From Paractinoplanes deccanensis (GTDB lineage Bacteria; Actinomycetota; Actinomycetes; Mycobacteriales; Micromonosporaceae): DNA of 64,000 nt. Below are positions 1-8,634 of the stretch, piece by piece (position 1 is the stretch's first letter; every line of letters begins with the position of its first letter). Location of the stretch: NCBI RefSeq assembly GCF_016862115.1, contig NZ_BOMI01000191.1, forward strand, positions 1 to 64,000, written 5' to 3'. The translations under genes and the position numbers were made by a program. The notes beneath the pieces are model-generated. The model was given only the letters and a program-made list of their open reading frames with translations, was not told the DNA's origin and searched no databases.

Positions 1-3000
1 TGACCCGCCAGCACGGCAGGCGACGGATAGTCGAACGCCAGCGTCGCCGGTAGCGGTTCGCCGACGGCCGTCGACAGCTGATTGCGGAGCTCGACGGCGC
101 TCAGCGAGGTGAAGCCGAGATCCTTGAAAGGCCGCTCCAGGTCGATCCGGCTCGGGTCGGTCTGGCCCAGCACGAGCGCGGTGTGCTCGCGGACGAGTTC
201 GGTGAGGCGTGCCCGGCGCGCGTCGGGGGTGAGCTTGCCGAGCTCGGCGGCCGGGCGGCGGTCCGGTGCCGGCGGCGCGGCGGCGGCGAGGTTGCTCAGC
301 AGCGGGCTGGGCCGGGTGGCGGTGAAGGCGGCCGGGAACCTCTCCCAGTCGATGTCGGCGACCACCACCGCGGTGTCGCCGCGCTCGAGGACGTAGCGGA
401 GGGCGTCCAGGGCCCGATGTGGTGGCAGCGGCGTGTAGCCGGTGCGGCGGAGCTCGCGGACGCCGTCGGCCATGCCTCCGCCCGCCCAGGGGCCCCACGA
501 GATCACGACGGCGGGCCGTCCGGCCTTGCGCATCCGGCGGCCGAGGGCGTCGAGGTAGGCGTTCGCGGCGGCGTAGTTGGCCTGCCCGGGCGTTCCGATG
601 GCTCCGGCGACCGAGGAGAACAGCACGAACGCCGTCAGCGGGTGGTCGAGGGTCAGCTCGTCGAGCAGGCGCGCCGAGTGCGCCTTGGCCGCCAGGACGG
701 TCTCGAACCGGGCGGGCGACAACGACTCGATCACGCCGTCGTCGAGGACGCCGGCGGCGTGGAAGACGGCCGTGACCGCGCCGACAGCCTGGAGCGCGCC
801 CGCGACCTGCTCGCGGTCGGCGACGTCGCACGCCAGGACGGTGACTTGCGGCCCGTGCTCCCGCAACTCCCGCACGAGATCGGCGGCGCCGGGCGCGTCC
901 GGGCCGCGCCGGCTGAGCAGGACGACGTGGTCCGCGCCGCCGCGCGCCACCCATCGGGCGACCGCGGCGCCGAGCGCACCCGTTCCCCCGGTGATCAGCA
1001 CCGTGCCGTGCGGTGCCCACGGAGCGTCTCCCGTGGAGCGCCCGCTCAGCGGCAGCCGCTCGAGCCGGCGGGCGAGCACTCCGGCCGTCCGGATGGCGAT
1101 CTGGTCCTCGTCGCCGCCGGAGAGCAGGACGTCGGCGAGGCGCTCGGCGGCGGCCCGTCCGGCGGCGGGAAGGTCGACGAGGCCACCCCACCGCGTGGGG
1201 TGTTCGAGGGCTGCCACCCGCCCGAGGCCCCAGACGGCCGCGGCGGCGGGGTCCTCCCCGGCGCCGGTGGTGGCCGCCCACAGGCGGCAGTGATGTGCCG
1301 TGTCCGGGATGGCGTGAAGCAGGCTCAGCACCCCGGCGAGGCTCGGGGGCACGGCGGCGGCCGGATCGTCCGGGCCGTCGGCGCCGAGCAGGGAGAGGAC
1401 CCCGTCGTAGTCGTCCCCGATCGGGTCGAGCGGCGCCGAGGGGTCGACGACGAGCCTGGTGACGTCGGCGCCGGCGGCCGCGAGCGCGGTGGCGGCGAGA
1501 TCGCCCCACCCGCCGGAGTCACGGTTGCCGGTGACCACGAGCCATCGGCCGGGGCGCCGGGTGCGGTCGAGCCGCGGCACGCTGGTCCATGTCTCGCGGT
1601 AGCACCAGCCGCGCAACTCGGCCTCGTCCCGCTGCCGGTGCCGCCAGGCGGTGAAGGCGGGCAGCAGGGCGGCGAGGTTCTCGTCGAGGGGGATGTCGCC
1701 GCTTTCCACGGCGTTCCAGAACCCGCTGTCGTCGTCCGTCGTGGCGGGACGCGGCGGCAGCCAGAAGCGTTGCCGCTGGAAGGCGTACGTCGGCAGGTCC
1801 AGCGGCCCGGCAATAGCCGGCAGCGCGGGCGTCCAGTCCACCGGCACCCCGGCGGTGTGCAGAGCACCCAACGCGCTCAGACACGTGACCGCCTCATCGC
1901 CGTCACGGCGCGACACCGGCACCACCCGACGATCCGCCAACATCGCCGTCAACGTCGCATCCGGACCCACCTCCACACACAACCCGGCATCCACCACACC
2001 CATCGCCTCGGCAAACCGCACCGTCTGCCGAACCTGCCGCACCCAATAGTCGGTCACGGTCACATCGGCGCCGACCTCGACGCTCGACACCAACGGCACC
2101 CTCGCCGGCCGAAACTCCACCGACCCCGCCACCTCAGCGAACTCGGCAAGCATCGGCTCCATCAACACCGAATGGAAGGCGTGCGACACCCGCAACCGGC
2201 GCACCCGCACACCCCGGCCCGTCAACTCCTGCGCGACCGCATCCACCGCAGATTCCAAGCCGGACAACACGACCTGATCGGGGCCGTTGACCGCCGCCAC
2301 ATCCAAACCCGAAGCGACCGACTCGTCCGCCTGCACCGCCAGCATCGCCCCACCAGCCGGCAACGCATCCATCAACCGCGCCCGCGCCGCCACCAACCGA
2401 CACGCATCCGACAGGTCCAACACTCCGGCAACCACGGCGGCCGCGTATTCACCAACGGAATGCCCGATCACTGTCTGCGGGCGCAGCCCGAACGAGCGCA
2501 GCAACGCCGCCTGCGCGACTTGCACCGCGAACAGCCCGGTCTGCGCATACAAGGTTCGGTCCAACAACGGACCGCCTTCGGCGATCACCTCACGCAACGG
2601 CCGCGGCAACAACTCATCCAACAGTTCGCACACCCGCGCGAACTCCTCAGCAAACACGGGGAATCGGTGCGCCAGCCCGAAACCCATGCCCTGCCGCTGG
2701 GAACCCTGACCCGAAAACACCCACGCCACGCCCACACCCGAACCCGCGGCCACCGGGTCCGGTGCCTGCCGCAGGCTCGCCAGCAACTCCGGCGCCGAGA
2801 CGCCGACCCCGACCGCCCGGTAGGGCAGCAGCGCCCGCGCGGCGAGCCCGGCCGCCACCGCCTGCGCCGGCACGTCCGGCCGCTGCTCGGTGTAGGCGGC
2901 CAGCCGGCCGACCTGCGCCCGCAGCGCGTCCGCCGAACGCGCCGACACGGTCCACACCGTCGGCACCGGCTCGGCCTCGGCGACCGGCGTCTCCAGGGGT

Positions 3001-5948
3001 TCCGGGGCCTGCTCCAGGACGACGTGCGCGTTGGTGCCGCTCACCCCGAACGACGAGACACCCGCCCGCCGCGGACGGTCCACCCGCGGCCACTCGCTGG
3101 TCCGCGCCGCCAGCTTCACGGCGCCGGCCGACCAGTCCACCTGCGGCGTCGGCTCGTCGACGTGCAACGACCGCGGCACGACTCCGTGCCGCATGGCCAG
3201 CACCATCTTGATCACACCGGCGACCCCGGCCGCCGCCTGCGTGTGACCGACGTTCGACTTGATCGAGCCCAGCAGCAGCGGCCGCTCCCGGTCCTGCCCA
3301 TAGGTGGCCAGGACGGCCTGCGCCTCGATCGGGTCGCCCAGCCGCGTGCCCGTGCCGTGCGCCTCCACCACATCCACATCGGCGGCCGCCAGGCCCGCCG
3401 AGGCCAGCGCCTGACGGATCACCCGCTGCTGCGACGGACCGTTCGGCGCGGTCAACCCGTTCGACGCACCGTCCTGGTTGACCGCCGAGCCACGCACCAC
3501 CGCCAGCACCTGATGACCGTGGCGCTGGGCGTCCGACAGCCGCTCCACCAGCAGCACGCCGGCGCCCTCGGACAGCCCGAACCCGTCCGCGGCCGCGGCG
3601 AACGACTTGCACCGCCCGTCCGGCGCGAGGTTGCCGTGCGTGCTGAACTCGATGAACATGCCGAGGCTGGGCATGACGGTCACGCCGCCGGCCACCGCCA
3701 GGGAGCACTCGCCCCGTCGTACGGCCTGCACCGCGAGGTGGAGCGCGACCAGCGACGAGGAGCATGCCGTGTCCACGGTCACCGCCGGGCCTTCGAACCC
3801 GAACGTGTAGGAGACCCGGCCGGCGATGACGCTGATCGTGTTGCCGGTGAAGGCGAACCCCTCGTGCCCGGAGCCCTCGTCGAGACGCGGGCCGTACTCC
3901 ATGCCCATGGCGCCGACGAACACCCCGGTCCGGCCGCCGCGCAGCGTGGTGGGGTCGATGCCCGCCCGCTCGAACATCTCCCAGGTGGTCTCCAGCAACA
4001 ACCGCTGCTGCGGGTCCATCGCCAGCGCCTCGCGCGGGGAGATGCCGAAGAAGTCCGCGTCGAACAGGTCCGCGTCGTACAGGAAGCCGGCTTCCCGCTG
4101 GTAGTAGCGGCCCGGCCCGGTGGGCGGCTCGGCGTAGGCGCCCTCGTTGTCCCAGCCGCGGTCGGTGGGGAACTCGGACACCAGGTCGGCGCCGTCGACG
4201 AGCAGCGGCCAGAGCTCCTCGGGCCCGGTCACTCCGCCGGGCAGGCGGCAGCCCCAGCCGACGATGACGACGGGGTCGTCGTCGGCCGGCTCCGCGGGCG
4301 CCTCGCCGGCCGCGGTGCTCTCCCACCCGGGCACGAGCTCGGCGTGCAGGTGTTCGGCGAGACGGCGGGGGCTGGGGTAGTCGAAGATCGCGGTGGCCGG
4401 GATCCGCAGTCCGGTCGCCGCCGCGACCCGGTTGCGCACGGCCATGCCGGTGACGGAGTCGAAGCCGAGCTCACCGAACGTCCGGTCCTCGGCGAAGGTC
4501 TCCACGCCGAGGGCGGCGCACTCGTGGCGGATCAGGTCGATCAGGCGTCCGCGCTGCTCGTCGGGGGTCAGCGGGATCAGTTCGGCGGCCAGCGCCGAGG
4601 GCCCCGGCACGCTGTCGCCGGCCTCCCGCTCGTAGAGGCGGCGGCCGAGGTCGCCGGGCAGGGCGGCGGCCGTGTCGCCGTAGACGGTCGCCGGGTCCAG
4701 CGTCGCCCCCGCCACGTAGAGCTCGGCCAGGGACGTCGCCAGACGGCCGGGCCCGCCCTGGCCGCGGCGCAGCGAGCCGACGGCGGCCAGCGGGCGGTTC
4801 ACGCGCTCCGCGGTCTGCAGCATCGCGGCGGTGAGCACGGGATGCGGGCTGATCTCCAGGGCGAGCTGGTAGCCGGCGTTCAGGGCCGCCTCGGTCGCCA
4901 GATCGAAGCGGGCGAGGCCCCGCAGGCAACGGCACCAGTAGCCGGCGTCGGCGAGCGTGTCGCCCAGCGGCCCGCCGCGCGACGCGGTGAACAGGGGCAG
5001 CGCGGCCGGGCCCGGTCGGATGCCGGCCAGGTCGGCAGCCATGCGGGGGACGATGCGCTCGATGTGCGCCGAGTGGGCGGCGTGGGCGACCGCGGCGTTG
5101 CGGGCGTGGATGCCGCGCTCCTCGCAGACCCGCCGGAACTCGGCGGCCGCGTCGGCGTCGCCCGTGACGACGACCGAGGTGGGCCCGTTGACGACGCCGA
5201 CGACCAGCCGGCCCGCCCAGCGGTCGAGCATGCGGCGGACGTCGTCGAGCGGCGCCAGGACGGAGACCATGGTGCCCGCTCCGGCCAGGGTCTGCTGAGC
5301 CCGGCTCCAGAGGGCCATGATGCGGGCGCCGTCGTCGAGGCCGAGCACGCCGGCGACGACGGCGGCGGGCACCTCGCCGATGCTGTGCCCGATGACCGCG
5401 GACGGCTCGACCCCGGCGGCGCGCCAGACCTCGACGAGGCCGAGGGTGACGGCGTACAGCGAAGGCTGGATGACGTCGGTCCGCTGGAACGTCTCGGCCG
5501 GCGCGTGGCCGCGCAGCACGTCGAGGACCGGCCAGTCGACGAAGGGCTCGAGCGCCTGGGCGCACTCGTCGACGCGGCGGGCGAAGACCGGTGACGTGTC
5601 CAGAAGCCGCGCGGCCATGCCGTCCCATTGGGCGCCCTGGCCGGGGAAGACGAACGCCACACGGTCGTCGTCCACCGGCTCGCCGCGTACCAGCGCGGGG
5701 GTGTCGTCGCCGGCCGCGAGCGCGTCCAGCGCCGCGGCCAGTTCGTCCAGGCCGCCGGCGACGACGGCCGCCCGTGGCGCCCGGGACTCGTGCCCGGCGG
5801 CGAGGAGCGCCAGGGCGTGCGCCACCTCTCGCGGATGCGCGTCGCCCAGGGCCGTCAGATGGTCCCGGAGGATGCGCGCGCGCCGGGCGGGTGATCCGGT
5901 TCCGGGCAGGACCCACGGCAGGAATTGTTCTGCAGGGCTGGCGCTCAT
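1..5948 (-). CDS. Modular type I PKS (PKS-A), loading module plus module 1, cut by the window edge
   Basis: This is the N-terminal 1982 or so residues of a PKS that starts the chain. The ATG at 5948 is firm because an in-frame TAG lies two codons upstream, and AGGAG precedes it. Domains in order: loading AT (about residues 95-400, GHSIGE at 187-192), loading ACP (LGFDSV, Ser near 497), KS (from about 555, DTACSSSL with Cys729), AT (GHSVGE with Ser1164, then HAFH, the malonyl-CoA signature), KR (GGTGALG near 1653, LDD motif, Tyr near 1793) and ACP (LGFTSL near 1947). There is no DH or ER between AT and KR. There is no KSQ: loading uses an AT-ACP didomain as in the avermectin and erythromycin systems. 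It is divergent from the P450 at 6134 and shares a promoter region with it. The module 1 AT has codon use unlike the rest of the gene. The C-terminus lies outside the window. Confidence 0.95.
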   Translation of the reverse strand, partial: MSASPAEQFLPWVLPGTGSPARRARILRDHLTALGDAHPREVAHALALLAAGHESRAPRAAVVAGGLDELAAALDALAAGDDTPALVRGEPVDDDRVAFVFPGQGAQWDGMAARLLDTSPVFARRVDECAQALEPFVDWPVLDVLRGHAPAETFQRTDVIQPSLYAVTLGLVEVWRAAGVEPSAVIGHSIGEVPAAVVAGVLGLDDGARIMALWSRAQQTLAGAGTMVSVLAPLDDVRRMLDRWAGRLVVGVVNGPTSVVVTGDADAAAEFRRVCEERGIHARNAAVAHAAHSAHIERIVPRMAADLAGIRPGPAALPLFTASRGGPLGDTLADAGYWCRCLRGLARFDLATEAALNAGYQLALEISPHPVLTAAMLQTAERVNRPLAAVGSLRRGQGGPGRLATSLAELYVAGATLDPATVYGDTAAALPGDLGRRLYEREAGDSVPGPSALAAELIPLTPDEQRGRLIDLIRHECAALGVETFAEDRTFGELGFDSVTGMAVRNRVAAATGLRIPATAIFDYPSPRRLAEHLHAELVPGWESTAAGEAPAEPADDDPVVIVGWGCRLPGGVTGPEELWPLLVDGADLVSEFPTDRGWDNEGAYAEPPTGPGRYYQREAGFLYDADLFDADFFGISPREALAMDPQQRLLLETTWEMFERAGIDPTTLRGGRTGVFVGAMGMEYGPRLDEGSGHEGFAFTGNTISVIAGRVSYTFGFEGPAVTVDTACSSSLVALHLAVQAVRRGECSLAVAGGVTVMPSLGMFIEFSTHGNLAPDGRCKSFAAAADGFGLSEGAGVLLVERLSDAQRHGHQVLAVVRGSAVNQDGASNGLTAPNGPSQQRVIRQALASAGLAAADVDVVEAHGTGTRLGDPIEAQAVLATYGQDRERPLLLGSIKSNVGHTQAAAGVAGVIKMVLAMRHGVVPRSLHVDEPTPQVDWSAGAVKLAARTSEWPRVDRPRRAGVSSFGVSGTNAHVVLEQAPEPLETPVAEAEPVPTVWTVSARSADALRAQVGRLAAYTEQRPDVPAQAVAAGLAARALLPYRAVGVGVSAPELLASLRQAPDPVAAGSGVGVAWVFSGQGSQRQGMGFGLAHRFPVFAEEFARVCELLDELLPRPLREVIAEGGPLLDRTLYAQTGLFAVQVAQAALLRSFGLRPQTVIGHSVGEYAAAVVAGVLDLSDACRLVAARARLMDALPAGGAMLAVQADESVASGLDVAAVNGPDQVVLSGLESAVDAVAQELTGRGVRVRRLRVSHAFHSVLMEPMLAEFAEVAGSVEFRPARVPLVSSVEVGADVTVTDYWVRQVRQTVRFAEAMGVVDAGLCVEVGPDATLTAMLADRRVVPVSRRDGDEAVTCLSALGALHTAGVPVDWTPALPAIAGPLDLPTYAFQRQRFWLPPRPATTDDDSGFWNAVESGDIPLDENLAALLPAFTAWRHRQRDEAELRGWCYRETWTSVPRLDRTRRPGRWLVVTGNRDSGGWGDLAATALAAAGADVTRLVVDPSAPLDPIGDDYDGVLSLLGADGPDDPAAAVPPSLAGVLSLLHAIPDTAHHCRLWAATTGAGEDPAAAAVWGLGRVAALEHPTRWGGLVDLPAAGRAAAERLADVLLSGGDEDQIAIRTAGVLARRLERLPLSGRSTGDAPWAPHGTVLITGGTGALGAAVARWVARGGADHVVLLSRRGPDAPGAADLVRELREHGPQVTVLACDVADREQVAGALQAVGAVTAVFHAAGVLDDGVIESLSPARFETVLAAKAHSARLLDELTLDHPLTAFVLFSSVAGAIGTPGQANYAAANAYLDALGRRMRKAGRPAVVISWGPWAGGGMADGVRELRRTGYTPLPPHRALDALRYVLERGDTAVVVADIDWERFPAAFTATRPSPLLSNLAAAAPPAPDRRPAAELGKLTPDARRARLTELVREHTALVLGQTDPSRIDLERPFKDLGFTSLSAVELRNQLSTAVGEPLPATLAFDYPSPAVLAG
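1825..2765 (-). other. AT domain of PKS-A module 1, compositionally distinct segment
   Basis: This stretch encodes almost exactly the AT domain of module 1. Its coding strand uses many codons ending in T or G (TTG for Leu, GGT, GAT, GTT), while KS, KR and the neighbouring PKS genes mostly use codons ending in C or G. The change is abrupt at both domain borders. This suggests an AT replaced by recombination. The HAFH motif indicates malonyl-CoA. I judged the composition by eye; no codon statistics were computed. Confidence 0.6.
4380..5670 (-). other. PKS-A loading didomain AT-ACP
   Basis: The first domain of PKS-A is an acyltransferase with catalytic GHSIGE, followed by an ACP. In extender-unit ATs the segment after the active site reads ALRSRA and its Arg binds the extender carboxylate. 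Here it reads ALWSRA, with Trp at about residue 214. The usual YASH/HAFH specificity box reads AAHS. Both changes fit a starter AT for a monocarboxylic, possibly branched, acyl-CoA rather than a malonyl-type unit. The starter itself cannot be read from sequence. Confidence 0.85.
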
Positions 5949-6020
5949 CCGCTACCACGGCTCCTTCTCGAATGACACCGCAACGCAGATCGAGCCTCAC
6001 ACGGCACCTAGCGGCCGGAC

Positions 6021-6038
6021 ACCCCTAAGAAACCCCTA
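6021..6038. promoter_or_regulatory. Direct repeat of ACCCCTA in the divergent PKS-A / P450 promoter region
   Basis: ACCCCTA occurs at 6021-6027 and again at 6032-6038, start to start 11 bases, about one helical turn. It lies 73 bases upstream of the PKS-A start and about 96 bases upstream of the P450 start. The same heptamer, or its complement TAGGGGT, recurs in four other promoter regions of this window. It is probably the operator of a cluster-linked activator such as the LAL protein at 10243-12987; the assignment is inference. Confidence 0.55.
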
Positions 6039-6133
6039 CGGCCCTGGCAAACCGTTTTCCGGAGTACTCGTGAATGCCTTTCGGCTCTAGGCTCGGGTCG
6101 TCATGGTCCGGTCACCTCGAGTTGGGAGAAGAA

Positions 6134-7333
6134 ATGACCGAGGTAGTATCGAACGCTCCCCCGCTGCCGACCGCGCGCACGTCGCCATTCGATCCGCCGG
6201 AACCGTTGAAGGAACTGCGGCAGCAGTGCCCGATCTCGCACATGACATTTCCCGACGGTCACGTCGGCCGGCTGATCACCAATCACGCGGCGGCGCGGGC
6301 GGTCCTCGCCGACTCCCGGTTCAGCTCTCGTCAAGAATTGCTGCGCTCACCCATTTCGCTGCCGGTGCCGGAGCCGCGCGTGCCGGCCGACCCGGGCAAC
6401 TTCATCCGGATGGACCCACCCGAGCAGACCCGCTACCGCCGGCTGCTGATGAGCCAGTTCACCGCCCGCCGGCTCAAGCAGCTGGAGCCCCGGATCGCCG
6501 AGATCGTCGATGGCCGGCTGGACGCCATGGCCGGCTCCGGCACGCGTGCCGACCTGCTTCAGGTGTTCGCGCTGCCCATCCCGTCCCAGGTCATCTGCGA
6601 GCTGCTCGGTGTGCCGTACGCCGACCGGGAGCAGTTCCAGCGCGACGTGGCCACGCTGCTCAACATGACCTCGACGGTGGAGGCGATCGTCGCGGCGCAC
6701 CGCAGCGCCGACCGCTTCGTCGAGGAGCTGGTGCTCGACAAGCGCGCGCAACCGGCCGGCGATCTGCTCAGCAGCCTGGCGGCGCTGCCGGAGCTGACGG
6801 TGCAAGAGCTCAAGAGCATGGCATTCCTGCTGTTCTCGGCGGGCTACGAGACCACCGCCAACATGCTCGCCCTGGGCACTTACGCGCTGCTTACCGAGCA
6901 GGACCAATTGGCCGCCCTCAAGGCCGACCCGGCACTTGTCGACGGCGCCGTCGAAGAACTGCTGCGCTATCTCACCATCATCCATATCGGGCCGGTCCGC
7001 ACCGCTCTCGAGGACGTGGAGATCGACGGGGTCACGATCCACAAGGGCGAGAGCGTCACCCTTTCGCTGAGCGCGGCGAATCGTGATCCGGCGAAATTCG
7101 AAGAACCCGACCGGTTCGACATCAAGCGCAGCGCCTCGGGCCATCTCGCATTTGGGCACGGCGCGCATCAGTGCCTGGGCGCGCAGCTGGCGAGAATGGA
7201 GATGCGGATCGCCTACACGCGCCTTTTCCAGCGCTTTCCGAACCTGCGCCTGGCGGTGCCGGCCGACGAGGTCGAGGTCGCCGCGGACATGACCATCTAC
7301 GGCGTGCACCGGCTGCCGGTGCGCTGGGACTGA
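6134..7333 (+). CDS. Cytochrome P450 (first of three)
   Basis: This 399-residue soluble bacterial P450 probably hydroxylates or epoxidises the polyketide. Visible motifs: I-helix AGYETT with the usual acid-alcohol pair, ExxR as EELLR, and the haem loop FGHGAHQCLG with its Cys ligand. The ATG at 6134 is chosen because GGGAGAAG sits just upstream; an earlier in-frame ATG at 6074 lacks a ribosome site and would run into the promoter region. It is divergent from PKS-A and ends at a hairpin shared with the convergent acyltransferase gene. Length and motifs match actinobacterial CYP105/107-type macrolide hydroxylases. The position oxidised cannot be told from sequence. Redox partners are not encoded nearby. 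Confidence 0.92.
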   Translation: MTEVVSNAPPLPTARTSPFDPPEPLKELRQQCPISHMTFPDGHVGRLITNHAAARAVLADSRFSSRQELLRSPISLPVPEPRVPADPGNFIRMDPPEQTRYRRLLMSQFTARRLKQLEPRIAEIVDGRLDAMAGSGTRADLLQVFALPIPSQVICELLGVPYADREQFQRDVATLLNMTSTVEAIVAAHRSADRFVEELVLDKRAQPAGDLLSSLAALPELTVQELKSMAFLLFSAGYETTANMLALGTYALLTEQDQLAALKADPALVDGAVEELLRYLTIIHIGPVRTALEDVEIDGVTIHKGESVTLSLSAANRDPAKFEEPDRFDIKRSASGHLAFGHGAHQCLGAQLARMEMRIAYTRLFQRFPNLRLAVPADEVEVAADMTIYGVHRLPVRWD

Positions 7334-7343
7334 CCCGCACACG

Positions 7344-7377
7344 CTGACGCGTATCCCGTCGCCGGGATACGCGTCAG
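7344..7377. terminator. Bidirectional hairpin between convergent P450 and acyltransferase genes
   Basis: A perfect 14-bp stem (CTGACGCGTATCCC and its complement) with loop GTCGCC sits between two converging genes. No T-run follows, as is common in high-GC actinomycetes. Placement and stem length support a two-way terminator. Confidence 0.75.
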
Positions 7378-7395
7378 ATCGGCGGAGCGGTCCGG

Positions 7396-8535
7396 TCAGG
7401 CGCCCGACGAGGTGACCGCCGGCACGCTGCGCGTGCGGGCCGGGGCGGGGTGGCTCCAGCGCCGGGCGATCGGCCGCTCGACGGTGATGTAGAGCAGCCA
7501 GGCGAGCAGGATGCTCAGCGCGACGGCCAGCGCCACGAGCCCGAGCGCGACCGGCGTGCTGAACTTCTGGTCGCCGAGGAAGAACGGCCGTCCCCAGTAG
7601 AGGACGATGGCGTGCGACATGAACAGGGCGTACGAGATGTTGCCGAGCCAGAGCGAGAGCCGGCTGCCGAAGAACCTGTTCGTGCCACGGATCTCGGTGG
7701 TCGCCGCCGCGAGCACCAGCAGGGCGGACGGGGCGACCTCGACGGCGACGATGCCGTACGGGATCGGCACGGGCAGCATGGCGAGGTAGGTCACGCCCAG
7801 GATCGCCAGCGCCGCCCACAGCGGCAGCCCGAACCACAACCGCTCCCGCACGATCCGGGCCAGCACCATGCCCAGGACGAACTCGCCCAGGCGGGCGACC
7901 GGGAAGTTGTAGGAGAACCAGTACTCGTACGTCGGCACGTTGATCACCGGGATGACCGGCTGGTCGGGCATCACGAGGACCGCGATGAACGGCACCGCGA
8001 TCGTCGTCAGCAGAGCGCCCACCGCCCAGTACCACAGTCTCCCCCGCGTGATGCGCTGCACACCACGCAGCAGGAACGGGAAGAGGGCGTAGAAGAAGAC
8101 CTCGCAGGACAGCGACCACGTGACGATGTTGACGCTGGAGGCCACCTCCAGCCGGGGCACCCACGACTGCACGAGCAGCAGGTTGAGCAGCGCGATCCAG
8201 ACCGGCGCCCCGCCGAGGAGGATGAGGCACGCCGCCCAGGTGACGACGTGATTGGGGAAGATCCGGAAGAAGCGGCGGCGGTAGAACATGCGCGGCGTGT
8301 CGTCGGCGCGGGCCGACCAGGTGAGCACGAAGCCGCTGAGGATGAAGAAGAACGTGACCGAGACGAAGCCGATCTTGCCGACCAGGAACGCCAGGATGCC
8401 GTTGACCTTCTCGTCCTGGAAGACCGTGATCGGCGGCAGGACGATCGCGTGAAAGACGATGACGGCTACGGCTCCGAAGAAGCGGAGCCCGGTCAGCGAG
8501 GGCAGCCGGTCGGGGAGCCGGACGGGTGGGGTCAT
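7396..8535 (-). CDS. Membrane acyltransferase of the acyltransferase-3 family, probable polyketide or sugar O-acyltransferase
   Basis: This 379-residue protein is an integral membrane acyltransferase with about ten hydrophobic segments. The N-terminus contains the family hallmark LTGLRFFGAVAVIVFH with the conserved Arg and catalytic-type His, followed by FFILSGFVLTW and the basic YRRRFFRIFP segment. The family includes MdmB and CarE, which acylate the 3-hydroxyl of 16-membered macrolides, and OafA-type polysaccharide acetylases. In this setting O-acylation of the macrolactone or of an attached sugar is the likely role. The ATG at 8535 has GAGGAG seven bases upstream. It follows the halogenase gene on the same strand after a 99-base gap. 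The acyl donor is unknown. Confidence 0.85.
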   Translation of the reverse strand: MTPPVRLPDRLPSLTGLRFFGAVAVIVFHAIVLPPITVFQDEKVNGILAFLVGKIGFVSVTFFFILSGFVLTWSARADDTPRMFYRRRFFRIFPNHVVTWAACLILLGGAPVWIALLNLLLVQSWVPRLEVASSVNIVTWSLSCEVFFYALFPFLLRGVQRITRGRLWYWAVGALLTTIAVPFIAVLVMPDQPVIPVINVPTYEYWFSYNFPVARLGEFVLGMVLARIVRERLWFGLPLWAALAILGVTYLAMLPVPIPYGIVAVEVAPSALLVLAAATTEIRGTNRFFGSRLSLWLGNISYALFMSHAIVLYWGRPFFLGDQKFSTPVALGLVALAVALSILLAWLLYITVERPIARRWSHPAPARTRSVPAVTSSGA

Positions 8536-8634
8536 GAGTTACTCCTCGGATGTGGGGGCGTGACGGCCGACGGCCATGACCGGGTGGCCCACCCGCCGTG
8601 GCGAGCGGGCACACCCGGGAGGAGCACCGATGAC

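Noticed and set aside
183-5594. 1803-codon open frame on the plus strand opposite PKS-A
   Set aside because: It has no recognisable domain, only Arg/Gly/Ala/Pro-rich sequence, and lies antisense to a PKS with intact motifs. Long antisense frames are expected at this GC content.
8581-8595. CGGGTGG-C-CCACCCG palindrome after the halogenase gene as a terminator
   Set aside because: The centre leaves a one-base loop, so at best a five-bp stem forms; too weak to call.
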